From contig QWPW01000003.1 of assembly GCA_003671025.1 (NCBI GenBank), positions 1 through 64,000 on the forward strand: a DNA stretch of 64,000 nucleotides. Direction: 5' to 3'. A model generated the notes under the pieces. That model was not told the DNA's origin. It did not search any database and saw only the letters and a list, made by a program, of their open reading frames with translations. Of the stretch, positions 1-7,878 are shown piece by piece (position 1 is the first letter of the stretch; every line of letters begins with the position of its first letter). The translations under genes and the position numbers were made by a program. This DNA is from Planctomycetota bacterium (GTDB lineage: Bacteria; Planctomycetota; Phycisphaerae; Phycisphaerales; SM1A02).

Positions 1-13
1 GCGGAGGTCTGCA

Positions 14-1561
14 TTGCACGATCCAAAACTGACTGCCGAAGCGCTCGCGGAGTTGCCCTCAGACATCGCATCAAGCCCGTTGTTTAACGGCGATCTCGCG
101 CCGACACCAATCGCGCGCCGCACGTGGACTACCTACAACTTCGCTGCGCTGTGGATCGCGATGGCGCATTGCATTCCGACTTACATGCTCGCGGGCGGTC
201 TCATCGCGCTGGGCATGAATTGGTGGCAGTCGCTGCTGACCATTGCACTGGGCAATCTGATCGTGCTGATTCCGATTCTGCTCAACGCGCATCCTGGAAC
301 GAAGTACGGCGTCCCCTTCCCCGTGCTCGCACGCAGTAGTTTCGGCACCGTAGGCGCGAATGTTCCCGCACTGCTTCGCGCCGTCGTCGCGTGTGGTTGG
401 TTCGGCATCCAGTGTTACATCGGCGGCGAAGCGGTCCGCATCTTCCTCGTTGCAGTGTGGCCATCATTCAACGATATCGGTGGGGGAGCACAATTGATGG
501 GGCTCGCTGTGCCGAGCATGATCACGTTCCTCATCTTCTGGTCGCTCAACATCGCCATCGTGTTGGTCGGCATCAACGCAGTTCGAGTGTTCGAGAATTG
601 GTCGGCGCCGCTCATCATCTTTCTCGCGCTATGGCTCTTGTGGTGGGTGGTGCAACGCGCAGGCGGACTTGGTCCCATGTTCGACCGTCCGTCCTCCTTC
701 GCGACCAACGCAGATTTCTGGAGAGTCTTCGTTCCATCTCTCACCGGCATGATCGGATTCTGGGCAACGCTCAGTCTCAACATCCCCGACTTCACGCGCT
801 TTGGCAAAGGACAGAAGCAACAGATGTGGGGACAGGCCATCGGTCTTCCCACCACGATGCTCGCCTTCAGCGCAATGGCAGTGATCATCACCAGCGCATC
901 GGAAACGGTGCTGTCAGGGTGCGACCCGAAGACGTTGTGGGATCCCGTCGTTGTGCTCGGACACATCACGAGTGCAACGCCGCCGATTGGCTTGAGTGAA
1001 CCACTTCTCGCCGATGCAACGACCCGCATCGTGATCGCGATTCTGAGTCTCGTCGGTGTCGCCATCGCCACGATCAGCACCAACATCGCAGCGAACGTGG
1101 TGAGCCCCGCCAACGACTTCTCGCATGTCGCGCCGCGGTGGATTTCCTTCAAGACTGGCGGCGTGATCACGGGAATCGTGGGGATTCTCATCATGCCGTG
1201 GAAGCTGCTCGCGAGCCCCGACGTGTACATCTTCAACTGGCTCATCGGGTACTCCGCGTTGCTTGGACCCATCGCCGGCATCATGATCGTGGACTACTGG
1301 ATGTTGCGAAAGCGCACGCTCGATGTCGCGGATCTGTATCGCACCAAGGGGCGCTACGCAGGAGTCAACTGGATCGCAATGCTCGCGCTCGCGATTGGTG
1401 TTGCGCCAAGCGTTCCCGGATTTCTCAAGAGCGTGAAGTTGCTCAGCGGCGAGCCGAATTTTTGGGATGCGATCTATCCCTACGCGTGGTTTACCGGGGT
1501 AATTCTGGCCGCGGCCGTGCACTGGATGTTCAGCCCGACGCGACACGATCGCATGCGATAG
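14..1561 (+). CDS. NCS1-family nucleobase/hydantoin-type permease
   Basis: A 515-residue polytopic inner-membrane transporter of the nucleobase-cation-symport-1 family (purines, pyrimidines, allantoin, hydantoins or thiamine by proton or sodium symport). I chose the TTG start at 14 because GGAGG lies at 3-7. Family signatures visible are TKYGVPFPVLARSSFG followed by GANVPALLRAVVACGWFG near residues 95-140, and SLNIPDFTRF near 255, equivalent to the substrate/cation-site NPDF loop of Mhp1. About twelve hydrophobic segments run to the C-terminus. It stands alone, with a sigma factor convergent downstream, so the substrate cannot be inferred from neighbours. The family call is firm; substrate specificity is unknown. 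Confidence 0.9.
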   Translation: MHDPKLTAEALAELPSDIASSPLFNGDLAPTPIARRTWTTYNFAALWIAMAHCIPTYMLAGGLIALGMNWWQSLLTIALGNLIVLIPILLNAHPGTKYGVPFPVLARSSFGTVGANVPALLRAVVACGWFGIQCYIGGEAVRIFLVAVWPSFNDIGGGAQLMGLAVPSMITFLIFWSLNIAIVLVGINAVRVFENWSAPLIIFLALWLLWWVVQRAGGLGPMFDRPSSFATNADFWRVFVPSLTGMIGFWATLSLNIPDFTRFGKGQKQQMWGQAIGLPTTMLAFSAMAVIITSASETVLSGCDPKTLWDPVVVLGHITSATPPIGLSEPLLADATTRIVIAILSLVGVAIATISTNIAANVVSPANDFSHVAPRWISFKTGGVITGIVGILIMPWKLLASPDVYIFNWLIGYSALLGPIAGIMIVDYWMLRKRTLDVADLYRTKGRYAGVNWIAMLALAIGVAPSVPGFLKSVKLLSGEPNFWDAIYPYAWFTGVILAAAVHWMFSPTRHDRMR

Positions 1562-1662
1562 GTGTTTGAAGCGCCGCATCAGTCGCGAGCCACTCAAGCA
1601 CAGCGGCTGCAGCGATCACATGGAATCAGGACGGCTGAACCTCACCAACACGCGTAAACAAA

Positions 1663-1685
1663 CAGGGCGCCAGCACGGCGCCCTG
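1663..1685. terminator. Bidirectional hairpin terminator
   Basis: A perfect 9-bp stem (CAGGGCGCC / GGCGCCCTG) with a 5-nt loop lies between the convergent NCS1 transporter and sigma factor genes. On the minus strand the stem is followed by TTTGTTTA, the better T-tract. On the plus strand it is followed only by TTCGTT. It probably ends the sigma factor transcript and may also stop the transporter transcript. Confidence 0.7.
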
Positions 1686-1727
1686 TTCGTTGGAATTAAT
1701 GGAGTTCAGTCTTCCCACTGCAGACCG

Positions 1728-3008
1728 CTAATTATGTCGCGGCAAGTCTCGCTGTCGTTGCGCCCCACTCTGCGTGGCGCCACTATCGGCGGCGAATGGG
1801 TCCATCGCCGAGGGATTGGCTGATTGCAGCGCGAGTCGGATCTTGTCCAGCGCTTTGTTTTGAATCTGGCGCACGCGCTCCTTGGTGACTCCGATGACTT
1901 GTCCCACTTGCTCAAGAGTCAACGGGGCGAGCGCTGGTGCAGGAATCTCTTGAGTCACGGTGAACACTCGCGCCATCGCGGCTGCCGCAGCTACGCCCTC
2001 GGTGTTGGTCATTCCTAGTGCCTCGCGCATTCCGTAGCGATGCCCGATGACCATGATTTCGAGTTCGGAGAGCTCGGCCTTGTTGGACAACACAATGTGG
2101 CGAACCTCATCGGCGCAGTCGCGCTCGTGGGTGGCGCGCTTGGTTGCGGGGAAGTTCGACTTCTCAAGGATTGGGTCAAACTCGGCTCCGAAGCGCTTGC
2201 GATGCGCCGTCACCTTGATGCCGTGGCGGCTGAATGCCTTGAGAATCGCGCGGCAGGCGTAGGTGGAAAACTTGAAGCCGCGTCCGCAGTCAAACTTGTC
2301 GACCGAGCGCATGAGCGCCATGTTGCCTTCGCTGATGAGGTCAGCGAAATCAACCTCGGGGAGACGCACGCGCTTGGCCATCGCAAGCACAAGCGCGAGA
2401 TTCGTTTCGGCAAGTTGCTCGCGGTATTGCTCGGCGATGGCGTTCCACCGCAAGATCTCGTGCGCCTCTTTGAGACTCACAGGACGCGAACCCGCGGTCT
2501 TCTGTACTTCAGAAATGCTGAAGCGCGCGAAGTTGTACTTCATGAACAGAATGCACTCTTGCGCGCCAGTGAGCAGAATCGAACCCTGCGACTTTGGGCT
2601 GCGCGGAGTCCGATGACGCGCCGCGATGAAGTCGTCCATGAGCGGCCGGTACCACGTGACATCGGGGCGCGCGATTTCGACGGGGCCGTAGATGCGCGTC
2701 TCTGCTCCGGGGGTGTGAAACTCTGGGTGATCGATGTAATCCATCGGTTCCGAGAGGATGACTTTGAGGACGCGTTCCTCAACGCTCGAGAGCGCGCGCA
2801 GGGAATCGTCACTGTCGCGGCGCTTCGACATCGTCGAGCGCGTGGACGACGTGCGCGTGCGCACCGCAATCGAATGTCGCTTCTGCATGCGTTGCAGCGG
2901 CGATTCACGACGCGGCGCGGCGTCTGTCTTGACAGTCTCGACAGTCTTGACGGTCTTAACGTTCTTGACGGTTGATTTCATCTTGCTTGCAGTGTTGCTC
3001 TGGGGCAT
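1728..3008 (-). CDS. Divergent sigma-70 family RNA polymerase sigma factor
   Basis: A 426-residue sigma factor. The ATG at 3008 is chosen because GGAGG sits at 3016-3020 just upstream on this strand. Region 2 spans about residues 196-260, with NLALVLAMAKR, DLISEGNMALMRSVDKFD and RGFKFSTYA. Region 4 is about 309-392, ending with an HTH that reads LTLEQVGQVIGVTKERVRQI. Two oddities are visible. The tryptophans normally following FSTYA in region 2.3-2.4 are absent (CRAILKAF instead). About 34 alanine/proline-rich residues (327-360) also interrupt region 4 between 4.1 and 4.2. The N-terminus carries a VKT-type repeat coded by a 9-bp tandem repeat, and residues 60-190 are unlike the housekeeping factor. 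Most likely an alternative, lineage-specific sigma factor rather than RpoD; its regulon is unknown. Confidence 0.85.
   Translation of the reverse strand: MPQSNTASKMKSTVKNVKTVKTVETVKTDAAPRRESPLQRMQKRHSIAVRTRTSSTRSTMSKRRDSDDSLRALSSVEERVLKVILSEPMDYIDHPEFHTPGAETRIYGPVEIARPDVTWYRPLMDDFIAARHRTPRSPKSQGSILLTGAQECILFMKYNFARFSISEVQKTAGSRPVSLKEAHEILRWNAIAEQYREQLAETNLALVLAMAKRVRLPEVDFADLISEGNMALMRSVDKFDCGRGFKFSTYACRAILKAFSRHGIKVTAHRKRFGAEFDPILEKSNFPATKRATHERDCADEVRHIVLSNKAELSELEIMVIGHRYGMREALGMTNTEGVAAAAAMARVFTVTQEIPAPALAPLTLEQVGQVIGVTKERVRQIQNKALDKIRLALQSANPSAMDPFAADSGATQSGAQRQRDLPRHN
2922..2969 (-). repeat. 9-bp tandem repeat coding VKT repeats
   Basis: Degenerate 9-bp units related to GTCAAGACT encode residues 14-29 of the sigma factor (VKNVKTVKTVETVKTD). 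The region is low-complexity and basic, outside the conserved sigma regions. Confidence 0.75.
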
Positions 3009-3240
3009 TGAAGAATCCTCCACACTCTGAGATCTGAAGTCCCTTGGGCGAGGGAGACTTCGGATCAAGGCGGGGATCGAGTCGAGCTGGTGCTCTGCAC
3101 GCGATCGGGTGAGTATCGAAAATCACGCGAATATGTTAGCCCGATGAACGCTCGCGCGCGGCGAGAGGCCGAGGTGAATCGTTCACTCTTACCTCGTTGT
3201 TCGCAATCCGCTTCGCAATCCTGTTCGCGTCGGTAGATAA

Positions 3241-3270
3241 AGTCCGATTCAGTCCGATTCAGTCCGATTC
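3241..3270 (+). repeat. 10-bp tandem repeat, three perfect copies
   Basis: Three exact copies of AGTCCGATTC are followed by the degenerate AGTTCGGCTG. They lie upstream of the sigma factor gene, and the period matches one DNA helical turn. No function is evident. Confidence 0.9.
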
Positions 3271-3566
3271 AGTTCGGCTGATCTCTTTGCGCACTCGCGT
3301 TAAATTCGGATTCAATCCGACGGGTGGTCGGCGGCTGTCACTTCCAATCAGCGGACAGAGACAGACGTGGTCTCACCCTTTGCAATTCAAATGTCTGGCG
3401 TAACTCCTCTGACAAATCACAACATACTTCGTGTCCATGTCAATTCGCCTGTGATGCCACGATCTCGCAGCAGATACACCTGATGTGGGAAACGTCCCCA
3501 TCGGTCTTGGTTGAGTCATGCAGGTGATCGCGATTGAGTGAAGAAGCGTGACGTTGACACAAAAAA

Positions 3567-3600
3567 GCGCGCGGCGATCTCGAGTGAGATCGCCGCGCGC
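3567..3600 (-). terminator. Strong intrinsic terminator of ndk
   Basis: A perfect 15-bp stem (GCGCGCGGCGATCTC and its complement) with a 4-nt GAGT loop lies downstream of ndk. On the minus strand it is followed by TTTTTTGTGT, a classical U-tract. On the plus strand the downstream sequence is CCTGTGTTTTT, so weak plus-strand function is possible. Confidence 0.9.
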
Positions 3601-3675
3601 CCTGTGTTTTTGCTGGGAAACGGCGCGTCAGTGGGGATCACGATCCCGCACCAATGCGCGCCTGTCGCAAGCGAG

Positions 3676-4146
3676 TTACTCAGCCTTGCCCGATGAGCTG
3701 TCGTAAACCCACTTGTCGGCGGCGCGTGCGAACTCCAACACGTCGCCTGCAGCGAAGAAGAGTCCGAGCTCGCGGGTTGCGGCTTCTGCGCTGTCCGAAC
3801 CGTGAATGAGATTGAACGAGTTCGACACGCCGAAGTCGCCGCGGATCGTTCCCGCAGCAGCCTTCGAACCAAAGGTCGCGCCCATCATGCTGCGACAAAT
3901 GGTGATGGCGCCGATTCCGCGCACCGCGAGCACCAACACCGGCGCGCTGGTCATGAAGCTGACGAGCCCGTTGTAGAAGCCCTTGCCTTCATGATCTTTG
4001 TAATGCGTCGCGGCGAGTTCAGGCGAGATCTGCATGAGCTTCGCGCCCACGATTTGCAGGCCTTTTTCTTCGAGGCGCGTGATGATGCGGCCCATGAGAC
4101 CGCGTTGAACGGCGTCGGGCTTCAGAATGATGAGTGTGGTTTCCAT
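3676..4146 (-). CDS. ndk: Nucleoside diphosphate kinase
   Basis: A 156-residue enzyme that transfers the gamma phosphate of ATP to nucleoside diphosphates through a phosphohistidine. It starts METTLIILKPDAVQRGLMGRI, the canonical NDK N-terminus. The active-site histidine lies in the SFNLIHGSDS motif. Length is close to the usual 140-155 residues. The ATG at 4146 is supported by AGGAAA about 9 nt upstream; the frame stays open further upstream without NDK similarity. It is monocistronic, with its own terminator at 3567-3600, and is divergent from the topoisomerase VI genes. Confidence 0.97.
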   Translation of the reverse strand: METTLIILKPDAVQRGLMGRIITRLEEKGLQIVGAKLMQISPELAATHYKDHEGKGFYNGLVSFMTSAPVLVLAVRGIGAITICRSMMGATFGSKAAAGTIRGDFGVSNSFNLIHGSDSAEAATRELGLFFAAGDVLEFARAADKWVYDSSSGKAE

Positions 4147-4318
4147 GCTGCAATTTCCTGTGAGTTGGGTGCGGTAGAAGGGCGGCGAGCATAACGGCAT
4201 CGCGCGGTGGAGGCGAGTCCGTTGACGCTGCGAAGTGTGTGGTGGGCAAGGCTCGGCGCGCGTTGTCTTGGATTGCGTTATTGTCGCTCGCGGCGAAGGA
4301 TCGCCTGGAACCAACGAC

Positions 4319-5437
4319 ATGAAAAGCGCAGTGAAGGAGCGTATCGCGCCATCCCCCAAGACTATTCGCCGCGGTGCCACCGCCGAAGAGATGTCAGCAC
4401 GGCAGAAGGAAGTCTCGGTCAGCGAGTTCTTTGTCAAGAACCGCCACCTTCTTGGCTTTGACAACGCGCGCCGAGCCCTGCTCACCACGGTGAAGGAAGC
4501 GGTCGACAACGCGTTGGATGCGTGCGAGGAAGGCGGCATCCTTCCCGAAGTCGCCGTCATCATCGAAGACCTCGACACTCGGCGGCTCGCGACGGCGAAG
4601 AGTTCGCGCTATCGCGTGACCGTGATCGACAACGGTCCTGGCATCGTGCGCAAGCAAGTCGAAAACATCTTCGGTCGACTGTTGTATGGATCCAAGTTTC
4701 ATCGCTTGAAGATGTCGCGCGGACAGCAGGGGATTGGAATTTCCGCTGCGGGAATGAACGGCTTGATCACCACCGGTCGACCGATGGTGATTCACACGAA
4801 GCCTGGTGCCAAGCAAGAGGCGCACCACATCGAATTGGCGATGAACACCAAGACCAATCGCGCAGAAGTGACGCTTGACAAGATCACCTCCGACTTTCCA
4901 CCGGCACGATTCCGCTCACTTTCCGCAGGAACCAAGCAGCTTTTTAGCGAAGGCGCATTTCTCAGCGCGGATTCGTTCGTCACCGGAACGAGCGTGTCGA
5001 TTGAGCTCGAGGGCAAGTATCAGAAGGGCCGGGGCTCTGTCGATGGTTTGGAACCAAGCAGCTTTTTAGCGAAGGCGCATTTCTCAGCGCGGATTCGTTC
5101 GTCACCGGAACGAGCGTGTCGATTGAGCTCGAGGGCAAGTATCAGAAGGGCCGAGGCTCTGTCGATGAGTTCCTCGAACTCACCGCGATTGCCAATCCGC
5201 ATGCGCGCATCGTGTTCGTGCCACCGTCGCGTGTCGCGCAAGATGATGTCGATGATCTGTTGCCCGGAACCAGCGCGGCCGCTGCGCAAGAAAGTAAATC
5301 CGACGCGCCGGCGCAGACTACTGAAACCGGTGGACTCACCGTGTTTCCCCGCGGAGTGCATGAGCTTCCGCCGGAAACGAAAGAGATTCAGCCGCATCCC
5401 AAGGGCATTGAGTTGGGCATCTTGCTGCAGATGTTGA
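4319..5437 (+). CDS. top6B: Topoisomerase VI subunit B, N-terminal fragment (frameshifted)
   Basis: This is the N-terminal part of the ATPase subunit of type IIB topoisomerase VI, which relaxes and decatenates DNA by ATP-driven double-strand passage. Residues 1-242 are authentic. The GHKL ATPase fold shows KEAVDNALDAC (N-box, 59-69), VIDNGPGIV (102-110) and GQQGIGISA (135-143). After residue 242 the frame is lost because a 122-bp segment is tandemly duplicated, and the last ~130 residues are out-of-frame arginine/serine-rich sequence. Removing 122 bp rejoins this frame exactly to the fragment at 5116-6648, giving a 735-residue protein. The ATG at 4319 is preceded by CCTGGAACC. Subunit A follows at 6691. 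The identity is firm; whether the lesion is real or an assembly error is open. Confidence 0.88.
   Translation: MKSAVKERIAPSPKTIRRGATAEEMSARQKEVSVSEFFVKNRHLLGFDNARRALLTTVKEAVDNALDACEEGGILPEVAVIIEDLDTRRLATAKSSRYRVTVIDNGPGIVRKQVENIFGRLLYGSKFHRLKMSRGQQGIGISAAGMNGLITTGRPMVIHTKPGAKQEAHHIELAMNTKTNRAEVTLDKITSDFPPARFRSLSAGTKQLFSEGAFLSADSFVTGTSVSIELEGKYQKGRGSVDGLEPSSFLAKAHFSARIRSSPERACRLSSRASIRRAEALSMSSSNSPRLPIRMRASCSCHRRVSRKMMSMICCPEPARPLRKKVNPTRRRRLLKPVDSPCFPAECMSFRRKRKRFSRIPRALSWASCCRC
4928..5167 (+). repeat. 118-bp direct repeat disrupting top6B
   Basis: Positions 4928-5045 and 5050-5167 are the same 118-bp sequence with a single mismatch (G at 5032, A at 5154), separated by four bases (GTTT). The repeat offset is 122 bp, which is not a multiple of three, so the second copy shifts the reading frame of top6B. 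The repeat lies wholly inside the coding sequence, at the end of the GHKL domain. Confidence 0.97.
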
Positions 5438-6648
5438 AGGACTACGAAGTCACCGAGAAGGGGACGCTGTACGACTTTCTGCAGACTCGATTCTGTCGCG
5501 TTTCCCCAGTGACGGCGGCGAAATTCTGCAGCGCGGTTGGTGTCACCAGTCGCACGCGCGCGAGCGATATCGAGCCGCATCAAGTCGAAAAACTTTTCGC
5601 CGTCTTCGACAGCGAGCGTCTCTCACCGCCGCCCACGGATTGCCTCGCGCCTATTGGAGTTCGTCAACTTCTCGCGGGAATGCTCAAAGGTGTGAAGGCG
5701 GAGTTTTACGCGGCGTCGACGCGCGAAGCCGCGGTCTATCGCGGTCGTCCGTTTCAGATCGAAGCGGCGATTGCCTTCGGCGGTGATTTGCCTGGCGATC
5801 AGCAAGCGCGCGTCATTCGCTTTGCCAATCGTGTGCCGCTGCTGTTTCAGCAGAGCGCGTGCTCGAGTTTCAAAGCCATCGAAGAAACCCCTTGGAAAAA
5901 CTACGCGATGCAACAGCCTCGCGGCGGTCTTCCCGTTGGCCCGTTGGTGGTGATGATTCACATGGCCAGCGTGTGGGTGCCCTTCACCAGCGAATCGAAA
6001 GAAGCGATCGCCGACTACGACGAGATTCGCAAAGAGATGCGTCTCGCGCTGATGGAGTGCGGGCGCAAACTCGGAACGTATCTGCGCAAGCGACTCAAAA
6101 TGCGCCGCGAAGGAGAGCGTCGCGATGTGTTCGAGCGCTACATCGGCGAGATCGCCAAGGCGCTCAACGCGATCACGGGCGAGGACGCCAAGCGCATCTA
6201 CGAAGCGTTGCTCGCACAAGCACGCTCGCGCACCGCGGTCGCCGATCAGCAACTCGATGAGGACGGCAAGATCGCCAAGGACGATGAGGACAACGATGAC
6301 GAAGGTGTGATCATCGTGATGAACGCGATCGCGCCTATCGAAGAATCGCAGCCGATTCTCGCGCCTAACTTTGATGCACCGGTTGCGAGTGGCGCGCGTG
6401 AGTCGACGCGCAAAACGCCGCGCAAAAATGTGAAGCCTTCGGCGAAGGACGCGAAGTCTGCTCCGGTGAAAGTCGAGAAAACCGCGGCAAAACCCGCGAA
6501 AAACGCGATCGTCACCAAGCGCGATCTCGCGGCGCGAGCACCAACGTCAACGCCGGGGCACACACCGGCCGTCACACCCGCATCGACGCGCGCACCATCG
6601 CGCCCGCTGCGCAAGCCCGACTCGGATGACGATCCGCGCCTGTTCTAA
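5116..6648 (+). CDS. top6B: Topoisomerase VI subunit B, C-terminal fragment
   Basis: This is the remainder of topoisomerase VI subunit B in the shifted frame. Its first 17 residues repeat residues 226-242 of the upstream fragment. It holds the linker/H2TH region (LLQMLKDYEVTEKGTLYDFLQTRFCRVS) and the transducer domain. The transducer shows FANRVPLLFQQSACS, KAIEETPWKNY and MASVWVPFTSESKEAIADYDEIRKEMRLAL, the latter resembling the switch-lysine and long-helix region of archaeal Top6B. The last ~80 residues are a lysine/proline/alanine-rich tail with no family equivalent. The GTG at 5116 is only the first possible start; there is no good ribosome-binding site, so separate expression is doubtful. 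Confidence 0.88.
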   Translation: MSIELEGKYQKGRGSVDEFLELTAIANPHARIVFVPPSRVAQDDVDDLLPGTSAAAAQESKSDAPAQTTETGGLTVFPRGVHELPPETKEIQPHPKGIELGILLQMLKDYEVTEKGTLYDFLQTRFCRVSPVTAAKFCSAVGVTSRTRASDIEPHQVEKLFAVFDSERLSPPPTDCLAPIGVRQLLAGMLKGVKAEFYAASTREAAVYRGRPFQIEAAIAFGGDLPGDQQARVIRFANRVPLLFQQSACSSFKAIEETPWKNYAMQQPRGGLPVGPLVVMIHMASVWVPFTSESKEAIADYDEIRKEMRLALMECGRKLGTYLRKRLKMRREGERRDVFERYIGEIAKALNAITGEDAKRIYEALLAQARSRTAVADQQLDEDGKIAKDDEDNDDEGVIIVMNAIAPIEESQPILAPNFDAPVASGARESTRKTPRKNVKPSAKDAKSAPVKVEKTAAKPAKNAIVTKRDLAARAPTSTPGHTPAVTPASTRAPSRPLRKPDSDDDPRLF

Positions 6649-6690
6649 GCCACCTTCTGACACACATGGTCCCTCGAAGGATTTCGCATC

Positions 6691-7845
6691 ATGGCCAAGA
6701 AGATCACTACGAAAACTGCAGTCGTCGCCACGCCAAACGCTGAGCGCATCAAGAAGCGCGACTCGGCGACGCAGCAAAAAATTCTCACTCTCGCGATGGA
6801 GATCGCCAAGCGATCACTCGCGGGCAACGAGCCGATTGTTCGCATTCCCATGCGCACCAAGTCGAACACGATTTGGAACAAGAAGCGCGGCATTCTCGAG
6901 ATGGGCGACGCGGCGGCGGAACGTCCGCTCTTTGATCTCAAGACCGCGAAGCAGTTCATGCAAACCATGCTGCACGCAGGAACGATCAAAGATCTGATCA
7001 ACGCGCAGAAGACCAGCAGCCTCCGTGGTGTGTTTTACAAAGCGAAGCACACCGTCGCGGGCACCAAAGAAAACACCTTTGACACGCAAGATGAGAGCGA
7101 TCCCATCTTGGAAGATCTCGAAGTCGCGCTCGGCGCGCTGCGCGAAGAACTGCACGTTTTTGCGGAGAATCGCGGCTCGATGGTGGGCAACATCACGGTG
7201 GTTGATCGAGGCGATGAGATCGATTGTCGCCGCATGGGTTCGGGCGGATACGCGCTGCCTTCGATCGTCGAGCCCGACATCATCCAGTTCAAGAAGTGCG
7301 AAGCGAAGTTTGTGCTTCACGTCGAAAAAGGCACGGTGTGGAATCGCTTCAACGAAGATCGATTCTGGGAGACGCACAACTGCATCCTCACGCACGGTGC
7401 GGGACAACCTCCGCGCGGATGTCGCCGACTCTTGCAGCGACTCAACAGCGAACTCAACTTGCCCATCATCTGCGTGCTCGACAACGATCCTTGGGGTCAC
7501 TACATCTACAGCGTGATCAAGCAAGGTTCGATTTCGTTGGCCTTCGAGTCATCGCGCTTGGCGATTCCCAGCGCGAAGTTCCTCGGCATTCGCGCCAAAG
7601 ACTTCCGCGAGTGTGGGTTGGATGACGCGGTCAAGATTGATCTCACCGACAACGACATCAAACGCGCCAACGAAATCGCCGCCTATCCCTGGTTTGAACA
7701 TCACAAGGGATGGCAGCGCGAGATCGACGGGATGTTGCGCAACGGTTTCAAGATGGAAGTTGAGTCGCTCATCACCAAGGACATCTCGTATGTCACGGAT
7801 ACGTATGTTCCGCAGCGGCTGAAAGCGAAAGACTGGTTGGAGTGA
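6691..7845 (+). CDS. top6A: Topoisomerase VI subunit A (Spo11-like DNA-cleaving subunit)
   Basis: A 384-residue catalytic subunit of topoisomerase VI, related to Spo11, that cleaves both DNA strands through a 5'-phosphotyrosyl bond. The winged-helix/CAP region contains SSLRGVFYKAKH. Tyr116 there matches the catalytic second tyrosine of the archaeal R-(D/E)-(I/V)-(Y/F)-Y motif. The Toprim domain shows FVLHVEKGT (metal-binding Glu) and VLDNDPWGHYIYS (Asp-x-Asp). Length is close to archaeal Top6A. The ATG at 6691 is preceded by GAAGGA, 42 bp after top6B, so the pair is an operon. This subunit appears fully intact, in contrast to its partner. Confidence 0.95.
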   Translation: MAKKITTKTAVVATPNAERIKKRDSATQQKILTLAMEIAKRSLAGNEPIVRIPMRTKSNTIWNKKRGILEMGDAAAERPLFDLKTAKQFMQTMLHAGTIKDLINAQKTSSLRGVFYKAKHTVAGTKENTFDTQDESDPILEDLEVALGALREELHVFAENRGSMVGNITVVDRGDEIDCRRMGSGGYALPSIVEPDIIQFKKCEAKFVLHVEKGTVWNRFNEDRFWETHNCILTHGAGQPPRGCRRLLQRLNSELNLPIICVLDNDPWGHYIYSVIKQGSISLAFESSRLAIPSAKFLGIRAKDFRECGLDDAVKIDLTDNDIKRANEIAAYPWFEHHKGWQREIDGMLRNGFKMEVESLITKDISYVTDTYVPQRLKAKDWLE

Positions 7846-7878
7846 GTGGCGAACGAGCGCCGAGCGTGCGCGACGATC

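Larger units (their letters stand above)
3009..3675. other. Intergenic region upstream of the sigma factor
   Basis: This 667-bp stretch between the sigma factor start and the ndk stop holds no convincing gene. It contains the sigma factor ribosome-binding site (GGAGG, 3016-3020), a 10-bp triplicate repeat at 3241-3270, and the ndk terminator at 3567-3600. The sigma factor promoter should lie here, but I cannot place it with confidence. Confidence 0.6.

Noticed and set aside
4928-5167. Programmed ribosomal frameshifting as an explanation for split top6B.
   Set aside because: There is no slippery heptamer needed here: the shift is fully explained by a 122-bp duplication, and reading through would still insert duplicated sequence.
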